Positions 5,270-10,737 of a DNA stretch of 10,737 bases are shown piece by piece; the first letter of the stretch is position 1, and each line of letters opens with the position of its first letter. The stretch comes from Thiobacillus denitrificans (GTDB lineage: Bacteria; Pseudomonadota; Gammaproteobacteria; Burkholderiales; Thiobacillaceae). The translations under genes and the position numbers were made by a program. The stretch lies in the NCBI GenBank assembly GCA_002343685.1, contig DDRS01000002.1, forward strand, positions 1 through 10,737, given 5' to 3'. Under the pieces are notes generated by a model. The model was not told the DNA's origin. It saw nothing but the letters and a program-made list of their open reading frames with translations, and ran no database searches.

Positions 5270-6107
5270 CGTGCAGCGCTTTGAAGACTCGTCGAAGCAG
5301 AATGGCGTCCGCTACTGGAATGCGCACGAATTCATGCGCACGCTCGGCTATGAAACTTGGACCGTGTTCCAGAAGGTGATCAACAAGGCCATGGCGTCCT
5401 GCGCGGCGCTGAATGTGCAGATTCCGGACGTGTTCATTCCGGACACCTGGGTCGACGAGGGCCGTGAGGTACAAAGTTACCGGCTGACGCGGTTCGCCTG
5501 CTTTCTCGTGACCATGCACGCCGATTCGCGAAAGCCACAGGTCGCCCAGGCGAAGACGGTTCTGGCGGCGATTGCCGACGCGCTGGTGGAGCAGCAGATC
5601 CGGCATGATGCGCTGGAGCGCATCGAGGTGCGAGACGACCTCCGGGATGGCGAGTCGATCATGAGCGCCGTAGCCCACCGTGCCGGCTTGCAGTCGCGTG
5701 AGTTCGGCATCTTCAAAGACGCGGGCTTCCGAGGGATGTACAACCTGTCGCTGCAGCAGTTGATTCTGCGCAAGGGGGTGTCCATCGAACGAAACCGGAC
5801 GCTCTACGACTTCATGGGCAAAACCGAACTGGCTGCAAACCTGTTCCGGGTGACGCAAACGGCCGAGCGGATCAAGAACACCGGCGCGCAAGGCGTCCGG
5901 CAACTCAGCGACACGGCCCGCGAGGTCGGACAGGATGTCCGTAGCGTCATGCTGCGTTCGAGTGGCGTCGCGCCGGAGAACCTGCCTCTGGAAGAGGACT
6001 TGACGAAGGTCAAGGGCCGCCTGAAGTCGGCAGCCAAGGGTATGAAGAAGCTGGACGCACCGTCGAAGAAACCTGTCAAGAACGGTTCGGATGAACTTAA
6101 GTCTTGA
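5253..6107 (+). CDS. dinD: DinD-like DNA-damage-inducible protein (BRO-N/DinD family)
   Basis: A 284-aa protein, close to the ~270-aa length of E. coli DinD. Family marks are YWNAHEFMRTLGY at 21-33 (the YWSARDLMxLLGY region of DinD) and RLTRFACFLVTMHADSRKP at 77-95 (RYACYLIAQNGDPRKP in DinD), followed by a long helical C-terminal half ending in a Lys-rich tail. E. coli DinD is SOS-induced and has been reported to act on RecA filaments; a phage-borne copy could modulate recombination or the SOS state (inference). GGAGGG lies 5 bases before the ATG, and the gene overlaps the nuclease 3' end by 17 bases. A TATAAT sits just upstream, but no SOS box was found. The next small gene starts 10 bases after its stop. 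Confidence 0.88.
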   Translation: MQLEFDVQRFEDSSKQNGVRYWNAHEFMRTLGYETWTVFQKVINKAMASCAALNVQIPDVFIPDTWVDEGREVQSYRLTRFACFLVTMHADSRKPQVAQAKTVLAAIADALVEQQIRHDALERIEVRDDLRDGESIMSAVAHRAGLQSREFGIFKDAGFRGMYNLSLQQLILRKGVSIERNRTLYDFMGKTELAANLFRVTQTAERIKNTGAQGVRQLSDTAREVGQDVRSVMLRSSGVAPENLPLEEDLTKVKGRLKSAAKGMKKLDAPSKKPVKNGSDELKS

Positions 6108-6117
6108 TGCAGGCTCG

Positions 6118-6291
6118 ATGCGCAAGTACTACATCACGAAGAACCTACTCCGAGGCGTTCGCGAGGTGCTGGTGCTGCGCGGCGATCGGGACTACGTGCG
6201 CCCGCAGGGCGGATTCCGTCGCGATGCCGAAGCATTGCGCGGCGACGCGAGGCGCGTGGCCTCGGATCTGAAGCGCGTGGTGAAGCGATGA
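6118..6291 (+). CDS. Small basic hypothetical protein (57 aa)
   Basis: A 57-aa Arg/Lys-rich protein starting MRKYYITKNLLRGVREVLVL and ending in a charged helix (DLKRVVKR). The start at 6118 is preferred over the in-frame ATG at 6091, which would lie inside the dinD-like gene; AGGC lies just upstream. It sits 10 bases after the dinD-like stop and 7 bases before the TcmP start, so it is probably co-transcribed with both. The net positive charge suggests nucleic-acid binding, but the family is not recognised. Confidence 0.55.
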   Translation: MRKYYITKNLLRGVREVLVLRGDRDYVRPQGGFRRDAEALRGDARRVASDLKRVVKR

Positions 6292-6298
6292 GGGCACG

Positions 6299-7126
6299 AT
6301 GGGCAGGTTGATCGACGGGGACGATGGCCCGCCTGTCGAGGAGGTTGGCGCGTGGGCCAAGGAGAAGCACAACTACCTTTGCCGGTACATCGACATTTCC
6401 CGCAGTGCGCGAGCGAAGTACATCGGTCCGGGCAAGGCCGGGGCGACCTACATGGATCTGTTCTGCGGGCCCGGGCGGTGTCGAGTCCGGGAAACCGGAG
6501 AGTGGATTGACGGCGGGGTCGTCGCGGCCTGGAAGAAGAGCCGCGAAGGCGGCGCACCGTTCACCCGGGGCTATATCGGCGATCTCGATCCACTAAGGAG
6601 GCAGGCGGCGGCCGGCCGCCTGCGTCGTCTGGACGCGCCGGTCATCGAGATGGAAGGCGCGGCGGTCGAGACCGCCAGGAAGGTCGTCGGCGAACTGAAT
6701 CCCTATGGGCTCCATTTTGCCTTTCTTGACCCGTTCGACCTGGCGGCACTGGACTTCAAGATCATCGCATGCCTGTCCAAGCTCACACGCATCGACATGC
6801 TGGTGCACATCAGCCAGATGGACCTGCAGCGAAACGCGGTGAGCTACGCCACTGCAGCGGAATCGCCCTTCGATTCGTTCACGCCGGGTTGGCGGCAGAG
6901 GGTACCGGTGGGTCTGCCTCAGCAAACGCTGCGGCGTCGGATCTTGCAGGACTGGCGCGACCAGGTGGCGGGGCTCGGTGTCTGGCCGTCGACCGAAATG
7001 CGGCTGCTCACCGGCGGAAAGAATCAGGCCCTCTACTGGCTGCTGATGGCCGCCAAGCATCCCCTGCCGCACAAGTTTTGGACCACTGCGTCCAACGTCG
7101 AGGGACAGGGCCGCTTCGACTTCTAG
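6299..7126 (+). CDS. tcmP: Three-Cys-motif partner protein TcmP
   Basis: A 275-aa protein of the TcmP family, named for genes found next to three-Cys-motif (phage Gp37/Gp68) proteins. Visible marks are the N-terminal AWAKEKHNYLCRYIDI region (18-33), YMDLFCGPGR at 51-60 (resembling a methyltransferase SAM-binding loop) and HFAFLDPFDL ending near 148, a D-P-F-D motif where such folds often hold active-site residues. The biochemical function is not established to my knowledge; a nucleic-acid-modifying role with its partner is an inference. GAGGG precedes the ATG. Its expected partner is the next gene, but here it is convergent: the two stop codons interlock in the tetramer CTAG (7123-7126). Length is normal for the family and nothing looks truncated. 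Confidence 0.9.
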   Translation: MGRLIDGDDGPPVEEVGAWAKEKHNYLCRYIDISRSARAKYIGPGKAGATYMDLFCGPGRCRVRETGEWIDGGVVAAWKKSREGGAPFTRGYIGDLDPLRRQAAAGRLRRLDAPVIEMEGAAVETARKVVGELNPYGLHFAFLDPFDLAALDFKIIACLSKLTRIDMLVHISQMDLQRNAVSYATAAESPFDSFTPGWRQRVPVGLPQQTLRRRILQDWRDQVAGLGVWPSTEMRLLTGGKNQALYWLLMAAKHPLPHKFWTTASNVEGQGRFDF

Positions 7127-7869
7127 GGATGCGCGCCACCCTGCGGATAGGCGTCCCAGGTGCGGCCGCGAAAGACACGCCCGTTCGCCTTCTTGTGGCG
7201 CTTGACGCCGTCAGCGCCCCAGCCTCCCCACTGCTTGAAGAAGAAGGCCGCGCCGGCCGCTGCGGCCTGCTCCTGCACGCGCGACACCCATTCCTCGCGC
7301 ATCGGCCGGGCCTTGGGGCCTGATTCGCCCCCGACGATCACCCAGTGGATGTCGCGTAGATCGACGCGGCCCAAGTCTTCCAGCAGCGGCTCGATGGAGA
7401 GGAAGCGGATCGGCGCGTGGACCCGGCGCAGGAAATCGATGCGCGGCAGACCGTGCTTGCGGTCCTCTACCGACACGCCGAGCCAGACGTTTTGCGGGCA
7501 GGATCGGCTGGCGAAATACTCCGGCAGGCGCGCGGCCCGCTTGGTGAGGATTTGATAGGTGTGTTGCGGCGTGCCCTCGATGACCGCGAAGACCTGATCG
7601 AGAAAGCGGTCCGTGACGTCCTCGTGGAAGAGGTCGCTCATGCTGTTGACGAAGTAGGTGGTCGGTCTCTTGCGCGCCAGCGGCTGCGCCAGCCGGTGCT
7701 CATGCATGCTGAGCACGAACTCGTTATCGTAGCCGTGCGCGCCCATGGCGTGCAGTCGCCGCGCCATCCCTTCGGCGTAGCAGTTCTTGCATCCAGGAGA
7801 GACCTTGCTGCATCCGGTGGTCGGGTTCCAGGTCTGTTCCGTCCATTCGATGGTCGATTTCGTTGCCAT
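7123..7869 (-). CDS. Three-Cys-motif protein, phage Gp37/Gp68 (DUF5131) family
   Basis: A 248-aa protein with the family signature WNPTTGCSKVSPGCKNCYAE. C20, C27 and C30 form a C-x6-C-x2-C cluster. Further conserved blocks are FVNSMSDLFHEDV, QILTKRAARL, NVWLGVSVED, RFLSIEPLLEDL and VIVGGESGP (177-185), then the C-terminal FFFKQWGGW. The family occurs widely in phages and genomic islands. Its Cys cluster and barrel-like pattern suggest a radical-SAM-type iron-sulfur enzyme, but the motif is not the standard C-x3-C-x2-C, so that is an inference. AGGAGG lies 4 bases before the ATG at 7869. It faces its TcmP partner tail-to-tail and is divergent from the NdpA-like gene, so it must be driven from the 7870-8166 region. 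Confidence 0.92.
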   Translation of the reverse strand: MATKSTIEWTEQTWNPTTGCSKVSPGCKNCYAEGMARRLHAMGAHGYDNEFVLSMHEHRLAQPLARKRPTTYFVNSMSDLFHEDVTDRFLDQVFAVIEGTPQHTYQILTKRAARLPEYFASRSCPQNVWLGVSVEDRKHGLPRIDFLRRVHAPIRFLSIEPLLEDLGRVDLRDIHWVIVGGESGPKARPMREEWVSRVQEQAAAAGAAFFFKQWGGWGADGVKRHKKANGRVFRGRTWDAYPQGGAHP

Positions 7870-8166
7870 GCGGCCTCCTGTTTCGTCGATACCACGGCTG
7901 CTGGATCATAAATCAGCGCGCGCATGATGTGCGGGATTGTGGCTTGTGGTCGGCTGGCTCCCAGAACGCAGGATGTGTACCCGGTCCCTCGTTGGTGATA
8001 TCTTCGGGGCCGCAGCAACCGCTGAGCCAACGGGGCGCGCCCTCGCCTGTCGCCGCCGCGAAACCGGTGCTGTAACGCGTTTAACGCGCCTTCGCGGGGC
8101 AGGCGGAGCTTCTTGATCCGGTGTGGTTCGGCCCCCTGCCCCAGGGCCGACCCGGAGAGCCTCGAG
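7870..8166. promoter_or_regulatory. Divergent control region between the three-Cys gene and the NdpA-like operon
   Basis: No gene is seen in these 297 bases, which must hold promoters for both directions. On the minus strand a TATGAT (7910-7905) could be a -10 for the three-Cys gene, without a good -35. On the plus side CGCGTT-T-AACGCG (8076-8088) is a perfect 6-base inverted repeat and a possible operator. GGAG at 8154-8157 is the ribosome binding site for the ATG at 8167. Confidence 0.45.
8125..8153 (+). promoter_or_regulatory. Leader hairpin abutting the ribosome binding site of the NdpA-like gene
   Basis: Arms GGTTCGGCCC (8125-8134) and GGGCCGACCC (8144-8153) pair over 9 of 10 positions with a 9-base loop. 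The right arm ends at the base before GGAG (8154-8157), the ribosome binding site. Such placement could modulate ribosome access. No T-run follows, so it is not a simple terminator. Confidence 0.4.
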
Positions 8167-9198
8167 ATGCCGCAAACCATCCGCGCCGCGATCGTCCACA
8201 AGATCGACAAGGAGCCCGGCGCCGCCGCGATCCTGGTCCTGGCCGAGGCCGTGCTCGACCCGCAAGGCGAGGCGTTGCACAGCCTCCTGAGCCAGGTCGG
8301 GCAGGTCTACCGCGGGCGCGCGAACAAGCAGTATGGACAGTTCGATTCGACGGGCGCGTTTCCCGGGATTCGGGCGGCGCTGCAGGAGCTGTGTACCGAC
8401 GAGCAGGCGGATTTCCTGCGCCTGTCGCAGACCATGATGGCCGTGCTGAAGGGCCAGGCCGACCAGCAGAACTTCGCGACCGGTGGCCATGTCCTGCTGG
8501 TGGATTGGCTGGAAGACGGCCGGCGCTGGTTCGTCGTCGCCGTGCTCAACAGCGTGGAGGGTGCGGCGATCGATGCGCAGCTCCGGATCGTCGCGGCGCC
8601 GCATCTGGATCTGAACGGCCTGCGCTTTGCCGGCCGCGTCGATGTGAGCCGCTGGCTGAACCAGGAGGGCGGGCGCTACATCAGTTTCCTGCGCGGGCGG
8701 ACGGCTGAGGTGTCGCGCTACTTCCAGCACTTTCTCGGCTGTGTGTCGGTGGCGCAGGATCTGCAGGACACGCGTGCGCTGGTGCTCGAGGTGAAGCGCT
8801 TTGCCCGCGACCGGGGGTGGTCTGGCGAGGAACAGCAGGAGCTGCTCAACCGGGTGCATGCGGTTTGCCTGGAGACGGCGGAGCGCAGCGAGGCGGTTTC
8901 GCTGGAAGCGCTGTGCAACGAGGTTCTACCACAGGAACCGGAGGCGCTGCGGGAGGCGCTGGCGCGAGCGGAGCCGCCGATCGCGGATGGGTTCATGATC
9001 GAACGCGCCGGGCTTCGCGGGCTGCGGCGGCTGGTGGCGAGGGGGCCGGGCTGGCGGCTGGACTGCGACCGCGACCAGTTGTCCGCGCGGACGATCCGTC
9101 TGGATCGCGCGCGGGGTCTGCTGTTGATCACCCTGCCGCCGGCAGCAATCGAGGATTTGAGCGATGAATTCCCCCAGGCCGACGCGGATCAGTCTTGA
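8167..9198 (+). CDS. Nucleoid-associated protein, NdpA/YejK family
   Basis: A 343-aa protein, close to E. coli YejK (335 aa), and recognisably homologous along its length. Blocks matching YejK include the N-terminal region with VYRGRANKQYGQF (VYSAKNKAYGLF in YejK), FATGGHVLLVDW, the HLDLN/RVDVSRW stretch (HYLDIN and RIDLTEW in YejK), RYISFLRGR at 170-178 followed by YFQHFLGC, and the C-terminal D-R-x-T-I-R region. YejK is a cytoplasmic DNA-associated protein of unclear function. The start at 8167 is chosen for GGAG 9 bases upstream and family fit; the frame opens earlier at 8113. It overlaps the next gene by 35 bases, so the two are co-translated. As prophage cargo paired with a membrane protein it may serve defence or superinfection control (inference). 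Confidence 0.88.
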   Translation: MPQTIRAAIVHKIDKEPGAAAILVLAEAVLDPQGEALHSLLSQVGQVYRGRANKQYGQFDSTGAFPGIRAALQELCTDEQADFLRLSQTMMAVLKGQADQQNFATGGHVLLVDWLEDGRRWFVVAVLNSVEGAAIDAQLRIVAAPHLDLNGLRFAGRVDVSRWLNQEGGRYISFLRGRTAEVSRYFQHFLGCVSVAQDLQDTRALVLEVKRFARDRGWSGEEQQELLNRVHAVCLETAERSEAVSLEALCNEVLPQEPEALREALARAEPPIADGFMIERAGLRGLRRLVARGPGWRLDCDRDQLSARTIRLDRARGLLLITLPPAAIEDLSDEFPQADADQS

Positions 9199-10366
9199 GG
9201 AGGTGGTCTCGCGCCTGTATCGCGCGCTCGACGTGCGGGAGTGGCGCGACGGGGCGCTCTGCGGCGAGATCACGGTGCGCAGCCAGCCGGTGGCGGAGTT
9301 TCTGTCGAAGTACTTCGACCCAGGGCAGTTTGATGATCATCCGTTCTATCTCGAAGAGTGTCCCGACGAGGGCGACCCGAAAGCGGTACGGGTGGGCGCG
9401 CGCTTTTGCTTTCGCTTCGATGCGGTGCGCGGCTCGATCGGCCTGGTGCTGCCGGATGCGGATGCGGTCCTGGCGCGTGCGGACGTGCTGCGTGGGCGTC
9501 TGCTGACCCCCTGGTACCTGGTGCGCGAGGATGTGGCGAGCTGGGAGGTGCCAAGTGGTGACCTGGCGAAACTGCCGGGCGTGCGCGCCCTAGTGGCGCA
9601 CCTGGAGCAGGCGGCGGCGGTATTCGATACGCTGCTCGAGTCGCTGGTGTTCCTGCACCAGCAGCGCTTCGATGTGCCGTTGCGCTGCGATGCGGCGGCG
9701 CTGCGCGCGCTCGATGAAGAGCGTCTGGCGGCGCTCTTGGCCGAGCTGGCGCGCGAGGACGGGCATGCGCCGCAGCGCGCGGAAATCCTGCTGGCGGCGG
9801 TGGTGGAGATGCTGCAGACGGAGCCGGAAGCGGGGCGCTTTGCGGCCCTGCTGCGTCGCTTGCCGGAGTTGCATGAGCGCTTCCTGACGGGTTACCGGCT
9901 GTTTGCTTCGGCGTTTTCTTTCGACCGGATTCGCGACCAGGTGGAGACGTACTGTGTGGAGCAGACGACCCGCATCCATCGCTCGCTGTCGGACATCCAG
10001 GGGCAGTTGTTGGGCGTGCCGGTGTCGACGATCGTGGTCGCGACGCAGTTGAAGCCGGTGTCTGCCGATCCGTTGAACCTGTGGATCAATGCGGCGGTGT
10101 TGCTGGGTGCGCTGGTGTTCTGCGTGCTGCTGTCGATCTCGGTGCTGAACCAGTTGCACACGCTGCGGGCGCTGGCCGAGGATGTGGATTACCACGAGCG
10201 GTCGCTGCGCGCGAAGGATGCGGGGCTGGTGTCGCAGCTGGGGCCGCGCTTCGATCAGTTGCGCCGGCGGATTCGTCTGCATCGTCTGGCGCTGCAGGTG
10301 GTCGTGGGGTGTGCGCTGGTCGGCTTGCTGGTGGCGTTCTGGGTGGCCTGGCAGTTCAGCCGCTGA
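9164..10366 (+). CDS. Hypothetical protein with two C-terminal transmembrane helices
   Basis: A 400-aa protein whose family I do not recognise. Residues 1-~150 look like a mixed alpha/beta domain (EFLSKYFDPGQFDDHPFY, then FCFRFDAVRGSIGLVLPD). Residues ~150-300 are helical and very rich in Ala, Leu, Arg and Glu. A membrane helix lies at about 308-330 (NAAVLLGALVFCVLLSISVL) and a second at about 376-397 (VVVGCALVGLLVAFWVAW), joined by a ~45-residue charged segment, so the large N-terminal part is probably cytoplasmic. The start overlaps the NdpA-like gene by 35 bases with GAGG upstream. The 3' end overlaps the convergent gpG-like gene by 11 bases. Layout suggests a functional pair: a DNA-associated protein plus a membrane-anchored partner. 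Effector or sensor roles are unproven. Confidence 0.8.
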   Translation: MNSPRPTRISLEEVVSRLYRALDVREWRDGALCGEITVRSQPVAEFLSKYFDPGQFDDHPFYLEECPDEGDPKAVRVGARFCFRFDAVRGSIGLVLPDADAVLARADVLRGRLLTPWYLVREDVASWEVPSGDLAKLPGVRALVAHLEQAAAVFDTLLESLVFLHQQRFDVPLRCDAAALRALDEERLAALLAELAREDGHAPQRAEILLAAVVEMLQTEPEAGRFAALLRRLPELHERFLTGYRLFASAFSFDRIRDQVETYCVEQTTRIHRSLSDIQGQLLGVPVSTIVVATQLKPVSADPLNLWINAAVLLGALVFCVLLSISVLNQLHTLRALAEDVDYHERSLRAKDAGLVSQLGPRFDQLRRRIRLHRLALQVVVGCALVGLLVAFWVAWQFSR

Positions 10367-10737
10367 GGGTCCGCAGGTACGCGGTGACCCGGCGCACGAT
10401 GGTGGCCTGGTCGCCGTCGGTGAGCTGGAGATACGGCCGCGCGGGGATGTTGATCTGGTGCGCGCCGACTTCGGCCCAGCGGGTGAGCGCGCGCTTGTGG
10501 CGGTCCTGGGCAAAGACGAGGCCCTTGCCGGCGAAGGCTTTGGTGGTGAGCAGGTTGCCCTGGGCGTCGGTGCGGTGGCGGATTTGCTTGCTGTAGGCGG
10601 CGCGCTGGATGCTGCCGCCGAACTGGTGGATGGCGCCGTACTTGATGGCGGTGCCGACGACGGCTGAGGTGCGGTCGGACTGCTGGCTGATGCTGGAGAT
10701 GAGGCTCTGGCCGCCGCCGCGGCGGACGAGGATGCGG
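10356..10737 (-). CDS. Phage virion morphogenesis protein, Mu gpG / P2 gpS type (partial, N-terminus beyond right edge)
   Basis: 126 C-terminal residues are visible; the start lies outside the window. The family mark is clear: VVGTAIKYGAIHQFGG (26-41 of the visible part), the V-G-x-x-x-x-Y-A-x-I-H-Q-F-G-G signature of Mu gpG / P2 gpS tail-completion proteins. Further on, INIPARPYLQLTDGDQATI matches the I-P-A-R-P-F/Y-L motif near the C-terminus. The protein acts in head-tail joining or tail completion of the virion. It is the only structural gene in the window, ties the cargo block to a phage, and is on the same strand as the transposase. It ends tail-to-tail with the cargo, overlapping it by 11 bases. 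Confidence 0.93.
   Translation of the reverse strand, partial: RILVRRGGGQSLISSISQQSDRTSAVVGTAIKYGAIHQFGGSIQRAAYSKQIRHRTDAQGNLLTTKAFAGKGLVFAQDRHKRALTRWAEVGAHQINIPARPYLQLTDGDQATIVRRVTAYLRTLSG

Noticed and set aside
5223..6125. Minus-strand frame of 300 codons
   Set aside because: Antisense of the clearly homologous DinD-like gene.
7906..8859. Minus-strand frame of 317 codons
   Set aside because: Antisense of the YejK/NdpA-like gene, rich in His, Arg and Gln as expected for a shadow.
9590..10513. Minus-strand frame of 307 codons spanning the end of the membrane protein gene and the gpG gene
   Set aside because: Arg/His/Gln-rich shadow; the gpG-like protein is in a different minus frame with a recognisable signature, and the plus frame has membrane helices.
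1..10737. CRISPR array, tRNA or rRNA genes, complete insertion sequence
   Set aside because: No regularly spaced repeats, no cloverleaf-like or rRNA-like stretches, and no terminal inverted repeats bounding the transposase, which belongs to the phage early operon.

Overview
The window is part of a high-GC Mu-like (transposable) prophage in what is most likely a gamma- or betaproteobacterium. The evidence is a DDE transposase open at the left edge, an early regulatory switch (XRE-type repressor divergent from a Ner-like regulator), and a Mu gpG/P2 gpS virion morphogenesis gene open at the right edge. The transposase has D,D-35-E spacing (D166, D261, E297), unlike MuA. That points to a BcepMu-type phage, whose transposase is known to belong to the Tn552/IS1604 group. 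The host species cannot be named from the sequence.

Left part (1-4244): the leftward early operon. From a near-consensus sigma70 promoter at about 4197-4225 it reads ner-like gene 1 (4140-3883), an 83-aa protein (3301-3050), a second ner-like paralogue (2675-2457), a small winged-helix protein (2460-2149), a 311-aa DUF3102-like coiled-coil protein (2104-1169) and the transposase (1164 to the edge). Several junctions are ATGA or few-base couplings. Unusually, two genes of the opposite strand sit inside this operon: a 160-aa protein of unknown function (2722-3204) and a 181-aa coiled-coil/zinc-ribbon protein (3335-3880). They would be antisense to the early transcript.

Middle and right (4245-10366): a rightward repressor gene followed by about 5.7 kb of accessory cargo, with no recognisable phage structural gene until the right edge. 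The cargo is an exported staphylococcal-type nuclease, a DinD-like protein, a 57-aa basic protein and a TcmP (three-Cys-motif partner) protein. Converging on TcmP is the three-Cys-motif Gp37/Gp68 protein itself. A two-gene operon follows: an NdpA/YejK-type nucleoid-associated protein overlapping a 400-aa protein with two C-terminal membrane helices. The cargo ends tail-to-tail with the gpG-like gene (10356 to the right edge, minus strand). In Pseudomonas Mu-like phages the site just downstream of gene G is a known accessory (anti-CRISPR) locus.

How it fits together (inference): the repressor/Ner switch controls early transposition genes, while the rightward block looks like lysogenic-conversion or defence cargo. 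The two most interesting units are the TcmP/three-Cys pair and the uncharacterised NdpA plus two-helix membrane protein operon. The second has the layout of a DNA-binding sensor or effector coupled to a membrane partner. No tRNA, rRNA, CRISPR array or complete insertion sequence was seen.
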